Translations under genes and position numbers: made by a program
The notes under the pieces: model-generated
Told to the model about the DNA's origin: nothing
Seen by the model: the letters and a program-made list of their open reading frames with translations, nothing else
Databases searched by the model: none
Assembly (NCBI GenBank): GCA_007123455.1
Contig: SKKZ01000088.1
Span: forward strand, 1-7,249
DNA from: Coriobacteriia bacterium
GTDB taxonomy: Bacteria; Actinomycetota; Coriobacteriia; Anaerosomatales; SLCP01
Direction: 5' to 3'
DNA length: 7,249 bases
Shown: one piece after another, positions 1 through 4,803 of the stretch
Numbering within the stretch: position 1 is the first letter of the stretch
Layout: each line of letters opens with the position of its first letter

Positions 1-56
1 ACATCACTGTAAACCGCCGCAAGGTTGGGAACACACTCTCACGAAGGCATCTACAC

Positions 57-63
57 GGGGAGG
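57..63 (+). promoter_or_regulatory. Shine-Dalgarno for trxB, bearing on the start codon
   Basis: GGGGAGG is a strong ribosome binding site. It lies only 2 nt before the ATG at 66 but 5 nt before the in-frame GTG at 69. Spacing therefore favours GTG 69, giving a protein one residue shorter. I annotate the ATG because the difference is a single codon. Confidence 0.6.
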
Positions 64-65
64 CT

Positions 66-1007
66 ATGGTGGCCGAAGGAGCATCCGCACCGGACAGGTA
101 CGACGTGATCGTTATCGGAGCAGGGCCCGCCGGTCTGACCGCAGGTATGTACTGCGCACGACAGGGCCTCACGGCAGCAGTAGTCGGCGGCGAAGTCGGC
201 GGCCAGGCAGGGTGGGCCGGCAAGATCGAGAACTACCTCGGCTGGCAGGCCATCACCGGACCTGAACTCGTGCGGGCGTTCCGTGAGCACGTGGCTCACT
301 TCGGCGTGGACTGCATCGAGGGGCAGCTGGTCAATGCGATGATGCCCGCCGACGACGACGGCTTCGACCTCTACACCCGGGAGGGCACGGCACTTTCAGC
401 ACGGGCGGTCATCATCGCCACCGGCAAGGCACCTAACCGCCTCTCCGTCCCCGGAGAGACCGAACTCATCGGCAAGGGTGTCTCGTATTGCGCCACGTGC
501 GACGCCGCGTTCTTCGACGGGTCTGACGTCGCCGTTGTGGGGCCGGGTGAATCGGCTGCAGACGCGGCGCTCACGTTGGCCCGGATCGGCGCCAGGCCGA
601 CCGTACTTTCGGCCAGTGCGCTCAAGGTCCCCGACACCTTGCTCGATGCGTTGGCGGCCGAGGACGCGGTCACGCTCCGCCCGGGGGTCAAGGTCGTGCG
701 CATCGAAGGCCAGGACGCTGTCACCGGTCTCATCGTCCGCGATATCGCGACGCGCGAAGAGGAGATGTTGCCGGTCAAGGGCGTCTTCATCGAGACCGGT
801 GCGATCGCGGCCGCCGACTTCACGGCCGGGCTCGTCGAGACGAACGAGCGGGGCGAGATCGTGGTCGACAAGCGATGTGCGACGAACACACCAGGCGTAT
901 ATGCGGCCGGTGACGTGACCGACGGCCTCGGCAAACAGGTCATAATAGCCGCGGGCGAAGGCGCCCGTGCGGCGGTAGCCGCCGGCCAGGACCTGAAGCG
1001 ACGGTGA
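66..1007 (+). CDS. trxB: Thioredoxin reductase-like FAD flavoprotein (CATC active site, atypical second nucleotide site)
   Basis: This is a cytoplasmic pyridine-nucleotide-disulfide oxidoreductase of the low-molecular-weight thioredoxin reductase family, which transfers electrons through FAD to a redox dithiol and then to thioredoxin or a similar partner. In order it shows the FAD-binding GAGPAG (residues 18-23), a GGQ segment near residue 46, an ATG motif at 118-120, the redox-active C-A-T-C at 142-145, a second dinucleotide fold at 157-169 and the C-terminal FAD contact GVYAAGDV at 277-284. The length of 313 aa is normal. The odd part is the second site: the usual GGGDSAxE reads GPGESAAD, and the HRR arginines that normally grip the NADPH 2'-phosphate are absent, the segment reading TVLSASALKVP. 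The electron donor may thus be NADH, reduced ferredoxin or another carrier. This is inference. The gene overlaps the next small gene by 4 nt (GTGA), suggesting translational coupling. Confidence 0.88.
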   Translation: MVAEGASAPDRYDVIVIGAGPAGLTAGMYCARQGLTAAVVGGEVGGQAGWAGKIENYLGWQAITGPELVRAFREHVAHFGVDCIEGQLVNAMMPADDDGFDLYTREGTALSARAVIIATGKAPNRLSVPGETELIGKGVSYCATCDAAFFDGSDVAVVGPGESAADAALTLARIGARPTVLSASALKVPDTLLDALAAEDAVTLRPGVKVVRIEGQDAVTGLIVRDIATREEEMLPVKGVFIETGAIAAADFTAGLVETNERGEIVVDKRCATNTPGVYAAGDVTDGLGKQVIIAAGEGARAAVAAGQDLKRR

Positions 1008-1192
1008 CGGGCGACGTGGACAAGAAGGGCATCATCAGCGTCGTGGTACTGCTCCTCGTGCTCGCCGCGCTCTCGGCCGCTGCTATGGCGGGCTTCCGCT
1101 ACACGACCACGCGGGTGACCCCCGGCCAGCCCGCACCCACCGAGACTCACCCGCAGTCCAGGTGCGTCTGGTGTCACATCGAGGTCCAATGA
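1004..1192 (+). CDS. Small membrane-anchored protein with C-terminal CxxCH motif
   Basis: I do not recognise a named family. The frame starts with GTG at 1004, overlapping the trxB stop as GTGA, and encodes 62 residues. A short charged N-terminus (GDVDKKG) is followed by one strongly hydrophobic segment at about residues 10-30, then a polar, proline/threonine-rich stretch, and the protein ends in CVWCHIEVQ. The topology suggests an N-in, C-out anchor with the CVWCH outside. CxxCH is the covalent heme c attachment motif, so a minimal monoheme cytochrome or heme carrier is possible. Equally, the two cysteines could form a dithiol served by the neighbouring flavoprotein, or bind a metal. There is no good ribosome binding site, as expected for a coupled gene. 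The next gene is convergent, and no further CxxCH follows in other frames, so a frameshifted longer cytochrome is unlikely. Confidence 0.6.
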   Translation: MTGDVDKKGIISVVVLLLVLAALSAAAMAGFRYTTTRVTPGQPAPTETHPQSRCVWCHIEVQ

Positions 1193-1223
1193 CGGCCGGT
1201 TCATCGCCGCCCGGTGGCAAACC

Positions 1224-1694
1224 CTACCGTCGGAGCGTAGCTACGAGACGCTCCGGCCTGTCCAGGAGTCCGAAGAGCGCCTCGATGCCGCGCACGACGA
1301 CGTCGGCTGATGTGACAGCGGAAGTGGCTGCGCCCTCATCACCGAGGACGCAGACGCCCACCCCGGCAAGTGCGAGCATCCCGGCATCGTTCGCACCATT
1401 GCCCGCTGCGACCACTTTGTGCGCGCCGAGCGACTCGACATAGGCACTCTTCTGCCCGGCCTCGTCTCCCGCCCGGATGACGTGGATCTCGACCCCGAGC
1501 TGCTCGCGCAGGCGTGAAGCCGTGCCGTGCGTGTCGGCGGTGATCGCCACGACGTGCAGGGAATCCCGAAGCGCCGCGATGCCCTCGGCGACGCCCTGCG
1601 CCACCGTGCCATCGAGCGCAATCGTCCCGTTGACGTCGAGAACGAGGTACTCGAGGTCGAGTCGACCGAGTCCTGGAATGTCGAGGTGCATCAT
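1224..1694 (-). CDS. Soluble P-type-ATPase-like HAD family hydrolase
   Basis: This 156-aa cytoplasmic protein is a stand-alone HAD core domain resembling the phosphorylation domain of P-type ATPases without any membrane part. Motif I is D20-V-N-G-T24 with D20 as the likely nucleophile, motif II is the threonine in ITADT (51-55), motif III is K82, and motif IV is GNGAND (98-103). The second motif I aspartate, the general acid/base in ordinary HAD phosphatases, is asparagine here. The first Asp of the usual GDGxND is also Asn, a combination I associate with the soluble P-type ATPase-like group. Substrate is unknown. The start at 1694 is followed directly by a second ATG (1691), and GGGAGGAG lies 4 nt upstream of the first. 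It is 12 nt downstream of the transporter stop, so the two are very probably one operon. Confidence 0.8.
   Translation of the reverse strand: MMHLDIPGLGRLDLEYLVLDVNGTIALDGTVAQGVAEGIAALRDSLHVVAITADTHGTASRLREQLGVEIHVIRAGDEAGQKSAYVESLGAHKVVAAGNGANDAGMLALAGVGVCVLGDEGAATSAVTSADVVVRGIEALFGLLDRPERLVATLRR
1231..1255. terminator. Candidate hairpin between convergent genes
   Basis: A perfect 8-bp stem, CGGAGCGT (1231-1238) with ACGCTCCG (1248-1255), encloses a 9-nt loop and lies within the last codons of the minus-strand HAD gene, 39 nt past the plus-strand stop. There is no T-tract on either side, so factor-independent termination is doubtful. It may block readthrough between the convergent genes. 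Confidence 0.3.
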
Positions 1695-1706
1695 GGTACT
1701 CCTCCC

Positions 1707-2549
1707 TCAGGGCAACGCAGCCATGACGATGGCCACCAAAGCGAGCGCCACTCCTGCACGCTGTACGCCTTGCAGACGCTCGCCGAGGAATCCGCGAGCC
1801 AGAAGAATCGTCACCACGGGATGCATGGCAGCCAGCACCGCAACAACCGCAAGCGGGCCGGTTCGAAGTGCGGTGATCAGTGCGACGTTCGCTAAGGCCT
1901 CTATCACACCGGAGCCGAAGGTGAAGGTGCGGACATCGGCAGCGACGAGATAGCTCCTGAACCGTATGAGGGTCAGACCGCCGAGCAGCACCGAGGAAAC
2001 GATGCGTGCCGCCGCCAGCGGTACGAACCCGCTGTCCGCGCCGCTGAACGAGTAGGCGATCAGGGTGACCGAAAAGCCTACGCCCGCAGCGACGGAGAGT
2101 AAGACGGCACGGAGCGGCATCGCCGCACGCGATTCCGTGTCGCCAGAAGCGCTCACGACGATCACCGCCACGAGCGCGAGTACGATTCCGAGACCTGTGG
2201 CCGGCCGAAGGACCGTGCCGCTCGCCACGTCGTAGAGCGCCGGAAGTGCCGCAGAGATAGCGGCGGTGAGCGGAGCGACCAGGCTCATGCGGCCGTAGGC
2301 GAGCGCCGCATACAAGGCGACGACCGCAAACCCGCCGGTCACGCCCGCGAACCCGCCCCATCCTACATCGGCGAGTGTCGCGTGCCGCGCCGGGAACAAG
2401 AGTACTGCCCCGCCGAGGAGGGCAGCTCCGAGTAGATGCGCATTGGCGGTTACGGCGAGCGCGGCAGCACGACGGCTCGCGATCCCGCCGATGAAGTTGG
2501 CGACACCGAAGCCGGCTGCCACAGTTGCGGCCAGCAGCACTGCTGTCAT
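1707..2549 (-). CDS. DMT superfamily (EamA-type) inner-membrane transporter
   Basis: The 280-aa product is almost entirely hydrophobic, with about ten membrane segments arranged as two halves of five, the layout of drug/metabolite transporters of the EamA group. The second half carries family-like features: a small-residue-rich GPLAVVAVLAAMHPVVTILLA segment near residues 231-251, then the short GFLGERLQGVQRAGVALALV close to the C-terminus, resembling the conserved E-R-x-x-x-x-Q-x-x-G of EamA C-terminal repeats. Members export amino acids, metabolites or drugs, and the substrate cannot be read from sequence. The ATG at 2549 has only a distant AGAGG upstream. It is transcribed away from azlC across a 110-bp intergenic region and sits first in an operon with the HAD protein. 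Confidence 0.82.
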   Translation of the reverse strand: MTAVLLAATVAAGFGVANFIGGIASRRAAALAVTANAHLLGAALLGGAVLLFPARHATLADVGWGGFAGVTGGFAVVALYAALAYGRMSLVAPLTAAISAALPALYDVASGTVLRPATGLGIVLALVAVIVVSASGDTESRAAMPLRAVLLSVAAGVGFSVTLIAYSFSGADSGFVPLAAARIVSSVLLGGLTLIRFRSYLVAADVRTFTFGSGVIEALANVALITALRTGPLAVVAVLAAMHPVVTILLARGFLGERLQGVQRAGVALALVAIVMAALP

Positions 2550-2582
2550 CGGGCGGAAATCCTCTCGGCCAGTGTGATGCTC

Positions 2583-2627
2583 ATGGTAGCGCTGTGTCGG
2601 TCATCGTGCCCGTTCTCGTGCTACCAT
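2583..2627. promoter_or_regulatory. Inverted repeat with paired candidate -10 boxes of divergent promoters
   Basis: ATGGTAGC (2583-2590) and GCTACCAT (2620-2627) form a perfect 8-bp inverted repeat whose centre coincides with the middle of the intergenic region between the minus-strand transporter and azlC. Each arm contains TACCAT in the direction of the gene it faces, matching the TAnnnT -10 pattern. Start sites placed about 7 nt beyond each box would give leaders of roughly 25 nt to both genes. The -35 boxes are not convincing. An alternative is a dimeric regulator's operator. Confidence 0.4.
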
Positions 2628-2644
2628 CGCGTATCCGTCGCACA

Positions 2645-2652
2645 GGGAGGAG
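2645..2652 (+). promoter_or_regulatory. Shine-Dalgarno that fixes the azlC start at GTG 2660
   Basis: GGGAGGAG lies 7 nt before GTG 2660. The frame is open further upstream to an ATG at 2525, but that segment is not hydrophobic, overlaps the divergent promoter region and the neighbouring gene, and has no ribosome binding site. Confidence 0.75.
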
Positions 2653-2659
2653 TCAGCGA

Positions 2660-3364
2660 GTGTCGCGTACCACCGCCAGTGTGCTCGCAGGTGTCCGGGC
2701 TGTTGCGCCGATCATCCTCGGCATCATCCCCTTCGGACTGGTCGCCGGTGCAGCTGTCACGAGCGCGGGCTTCGGGCTTGCCGAGGCGATCGGCATGTCG
2801 CTTCTCGTGAACGCAGGCGCATCACAGATAGCAGCGACAGCGCTCTACGCGGAGGGGGCGCCGCTATTCGTAGTGGTCGGTACCGCGCTCGTGATCAACG
2901 CGCGCCTCTTCATCTACAGCACCTCTATCGCACCGGTGATCGTGCCGGAGGCGGGCGCATGGCGCGTGCTTCTCGGCCACCCGCTCGTCGACCAGAGCTA
3001 CGCGGCAACGATGACCTCCGGCCGCTTCCGCGACGACATCAGCGTGGTTCCCTACTACGTCGGCTCGTGGCTCATACTCGCGTTCGTCTGGCAGCTCGCC
3101 AACATCGTCGGCGCACTCGGCGGGACACTCGTGCCCGCATCCTGGTCGCTCGACTTCGCCGTACCGCTCGTGTTCCTCGCTATGCTCGTCCCCGCTCTCA
3201 AGTTCCGGGCCGACGTCGAAGCGGCGATAGCCACCGCCATAGCTGCCGCGCTGCTCGTCCCCGTGATGCCGATGCAGACCGGCTTGATCGCTGCGATCGT
3301 CATCGGCATGGTGTGGGGCGCGGCCCGCCATCATGAACACCCGCGTGTCGAGGTGGACGCATGA
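2660..3364 (+). CDS. azlC: AzlC family branched-chain amino acid exporter, large subunit
   Basis: The 234-aa protein is the large subunit of an AzlCD-type (LIV-E family) exporter, known to expel branched-chain amino acids or their analogues with the small subunit AzlD. It shows the family's early segment GIIPFGLVAGA, the GASQIAATAL stretch, a VINARLFIYS segment that matches the usual N-x-R helix, and an HPLVDQSYA segment with the conserved Asp-Gln. Around six to seven hydrophobic helices follow one another, ending in a histidine-rich cytoplasmic tail (RHHEHPRVEVDA). The length agrees with the family. The stop overlaps the azlD start as ATGA, so the subunits are translationally coupled. No Lrp-type regulator gene is seen next to it. 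Confidence 0.9.
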   Translation: MSRTTASVLAGVRAVAPIILGIIPFGLVAGAAVTSAGFGLAEAIGMSLLVNAGASQIAATALYAEGAPLFVVVGTALVINARLFIYSTSIAPVIVPEAGAWRVLLGHPLVDQSYAATMTSGRFRDDISVVPYYVGSWLILAFVWQLANIVGALGGTLVPASWSLDFAVPLVFLAMLVPALKFRADVEAAIATAIAAALLVPVMPMQTGLIAAIVIGMVWGAARHHEHPRVEVDA

Positions 3365-3702
3365 GCGAGCGGGAGACGTTCTGGGTCGTCATCCTCACGC
3401 TCGCCGGCGGTACTTTCCTCCTGCGCAGCTTGCCGCTCTGGCTGCACGGCCGAGCGCCCGCTCCGCGCTGGCTCGAGCGGCTACTCCGGCACGTGCCTGC
3501 CGCCGCGCTGACCGCGCTCGTCGTGCCCGCGTCGCTCTATACGAGAACGAATGGCTCGTACGACATCGCACCGGCACGCACACTCGCGGCACTCGCAGCT
3601 CTGCTGGTCGCGGTGCGGACCCGAAGTGTTATCTGGACGCTCGTCACCGGTATGGGCGTCCTCTGGGTGGCACAGGCGGTACTCGGGGCTCTCGGCTGGT
3701 AG
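3361..3702 (+). CDS. azlD: AzlD family branched-chain amino acid exporter, small subunit
   Basis: The 113-aa membrane protein matches AzlD in size and layout. It has four hydrophobic segments at about residues 7-25, 40-58, 72-86 and 90-110, with the family's GGTFLLRSLPLWL near the N-terminus and HVPAAALTALVVPA in the second helix. It should partner AzlC to form the export channel. The ATG overlaps the azlC stop by 4 nt, giving stoichiometric coupled translation. It is the last gene of the transcript before a 118-nt structured non-coding region. Confidence 0.9.
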   Translation: MSERETFWVVILTLAGGTFLLRSLPLWLHGRAPAPRWLERLLRHVPAAALTALVVPASLYTRTNGSYDIAPARTLAALAALLVAVRTRSVIWTLVTGMGVLWVAQAVLGALGW

Positions 3703-3716
3703 GAGTCGGTTACGAC

Positions 3717-3746
3717 TTGCCTTAGGTGGGGACAAGGGTAGGGCAA
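3717..3746. promoter_or_regulatory. Candidate operator: imperfect 8-bp inverted repeat
   Basis: TTGCCTTA (3717-3724) and TAGGGCAA (3739-3746) form an inverted repeat with one mismatch and a 14-nt G-rich centre, just after azlD and upstream of the SHOCT gene. TTGCCT could also act as a -35 element, but no clear -10 box follows. A metal-responsive repressor site is conceivable given the downstream genes, but no regulator gene is in the window. Confidence 0.28.
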
Positions 3747-3750
3747 GGGG
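3728..3750 (+). other. G-quadruplex motif in the leader of the SHOCT gene
   Basis: Four G-runs (3728-3731, 3736-3738, 3741-3743, 3747-3750) separated by loops of 4, 2 and 3 nt meet the canonical G3+N1-7 quadruplex pattern on the plus (coding) strand. If transcribed, it could fold in RNA 71 nt or more upstream of the SHOCT start codon. Confidence 0.45.
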
Positions 3751-3762
3751 CGCTCTGCGCCC
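3748..3762 (+). terminator. Short GC hairpin downstream of azlD
   Basis: GGGCGC (3748-3753) pairs with GCGCCC (3757-3762) across a TCT loop. It shares bases with the last G-run of the quadruplex motif, so the two folds exclude each other. It has no T-tract. It may contribute to ending the azlCD transcript. Confidence 0.3.
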
Positions 3763-3774
3763 GACTCTGAACGA

Positions 3775-3801
3775 ACGGCGCACCGGGCACAGGTGCGCCG
3801 T
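3775..3801 (+). promoter_or_regulatory. Strong 10-bp hairpin abutting the SHOCT gene ribosome binding site
   Basis: ACGGCGCACC (3775-3784) pairs perfectly with GGTGCGCCGT (3792-3801) around a 7-nt loop. The stem ends 2 nt before the GAGGGAG ribosome binding site (3804-3810). Without a T-tract it is a poor intrinsic terminator. Its position fits either an azlCD transcript end or a 5' leader element that protects the mRNA or affects translation. Confidence 0.5.
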
Positions 3802-3820
3802 CCGAGGGAGATGAGCAGCC

Positions 3821-4102
3821 ATGATGACCGGATATGGTCAGGGTCTCGGCTGGGGCATGATGGGTGGCTGGTTCGGCTGGTTCGTGATGCTCTTCTTCGG
3901 GTTCCTGCTGTTCGTAGGCGTGATCTTGCTGGTTGTATGGGCCGCACGCGCCTCGTCAGGAGGGGGTCGGTCGGTGGAAGGTCCGACGCCGCCGGCGACG
4001 AAAGGCGACGACGAAGCGGTAGCCATCGCCAGAAGACGCCTTGCTTCCGGAGAGATCACGCCCGAGCAGTTCGACGAGATCATACGCGCCCTCGGCGGGT
4101 AG
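3821..4102 (+). CDS. SHOCT domain small membrane protein
   Basis: The 93-aa protein starts with a Gly/Met/Trp-rich segment (WGMMGGWFGW, 11-20), then one transmembrane helix at about 18-41, a flexible Gly/Ser/Pro linker, and a C-terminal SHOCT domain (about 64-91) with the typical A-x-x-R-L-A-S-G-E-I-T-x-E-(Q/E)-F sequence. SHOCT domains are short C-terminal helical modules thought to mediate oligomerisation or attachment. Proteins of this layout are common in Gram-positive bacteria and often sit by copper-handling genes, but no catalytic role is established. GAGGGAG lies 10 nt upstream of ATG 3821, and a second ATG follows at 3824. The DUF305 gene begins 30 nt downstream, so the two are probably one operon. 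Confidence 0.85.
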   Translation: MMTGYGQGLGWGMMGGWFGWFVMLFFGFLLFVGVILLVVWAARASSGGGRSVEGPTPPATKGDDEAVAIARRRLASGEITPEQFDEIIRALGG

Positions 4103-4132
4103 GCTCCGAGGCGGATACCCAGGAATGATCAG

Positions 4133-4732
4133 GTGAGAACCGTGAGCAGGAGAACGAACCTCGTGCTCGGCATCGTGCTCGTCGTCATCGGCCTTTCGGG
4201 AATCGCCGTCACGGGAGTACTCCTCGAGCAGAGTTCGACGGCCTTCCGAGGCGACCGAACGGGCATGACGCGCGACATGGACGCCATGTTCATCGAAGAG
4301 ATGATTCCGCATCACGACGACGCGATCGCTATGGCCGAACTGGCTGTCACGCGAGCCGAGCACCCGGAAGTCAGACGACTTGCCGAAAGCATCAAACGCA
4401 CTCAGACAGCCGAGAACGAGCAGATGCGACGGTGGTATCGAGAGTGGTACGGAATCGAAGTACCCACCACGCGCACCGGGCGGCGCGGCATGATGGGCGG
4501 AATGATGGGCGGACAGGCCGGACTCGAGCGCCTCGAAGCTGCGGCGGAGTTCGACAAGGTCTTCATCGAGGAGATGGTCCCCCACCACAGGATGGGCGTC
4601 ATGATGGCCGGCATGGCCGGATCCGCGACGCTCCGTCCGGAGATCCGCGATCTTACTGCCTCCATCATCGAATCGCAGAGTGCCGAGATCGACCAGATGC
4701 TCGCATGGTATCGCGCGTGGTACGGCCGCTAG
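4133..4732 (+). CDS. DUF305 protein, tandemly duplicated and membrane-anchored or secreted
   Basis: The 199-aa product has a basic N-terminus and one hydrophobic segment (about 9-31) acting as a signal or anchor, then two DUF305 units outside the membrane. FIEEMIPHH (53-61) recurs as FIEEMVPHH (144-152), and QMRRWYREWYG (97-107) recurs as QMLAWYRAWYG (188-198). Both repeats are offset by 91 residues, so this is a clean internal duplication of a ferritin-like helical domain. The linker carries a Met-rich GMMGGMMGG (119-127). The paired His-His plus Glu and Met residues suggest metal binding. DUF305 proteins are frequent near copper-resistance genes, but their activity is not established. The start is GTG 4133 with AGGA 8 nt upstream. 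GTG 4142, with AGGTGA 5 nt upstream, is an equally good start that removes three residues. Confidence 0.87.
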   Translation: MRTVSRRTNLVLGIVLVVIGLSGIAVTGVLLEQSSTAFRGDRTGMTRDMDAMFIEEMIPHHDDAIAMAELAVTRAEHPEVRRLAESIKRTQTAENEQMRRWYREWYGIEVPTTRTGRRGMMGGMMGGQAGLERLEAAAEFDKVFIEEMVPHHRMGVMMAGMAGSATLRPEIRDLTASIIESQSAEIDQMLAWYRAWYGR

Positions 4733-4739
4733 ACGTGCT

Positions 4740-4800
4740 CCGGGAGTCACGGGTTCGCTGAGCTCTCTGAGCGTCAGCACCAACCTCTTGGTGCTCCCGG
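4740..4800. terminator. Nested hairpins in convergent intergenic region (bidirectional terminator candidate)
   Basis: AGCACCAA (4776-4783) pairs perfectly with TTGGTGCT (4788-4795) over a CCTC loop. CCGGGAG (4740-4746) can pair with CTCCCGG (4794-4800), overlapping the inner stem by two bases, and CGCT/AGCG (4757-4760 with 4770-4773) gives a further small stem. The site lies between the convergent stops of the DUF305 gene and typA. No T-tract is present on either strand, so the call rests on position and stem strength. Confidence 0.5.
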
Positions 4801-4803
4801 CAC

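Noticed and set aside
25..53. TTGGGA with CATCTA 17 nt later as a trxB promoter
   Set aside because: The -10 match is too poor to support. The real promoter may lie outside the window.
371..1204. Minus-strand open frame opposite trxB and the CxxCH gene
   Set aside because: Ser/Ala/Thr-rich shadow without motifs, opposite a clear flavoprotein.
1190..1223. Possible frameshift truncating a longer multiheme cytochrome after CVWCH
   Set aside because: No other plus-strand frame downstream has further CxxCH motifs, and the DNA there encodes the convergent HAD gene.
2546..2584. 12-codon minus-strand ORF whose stop overlaps the transporter start as ATGA
   Set aside because: It has no ribosome binding site, and its start lies within the candidate -10 box, so it would not be transcribed in the preferred model.
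2525..2659. Upstream extension of azlC to an ATG at 2525
   Set aside because: It overlaps the start of the divergent transporter and the promoter region, has no ribosome binding site and is not AzlC-like. GTG 2660 has an excellent one.
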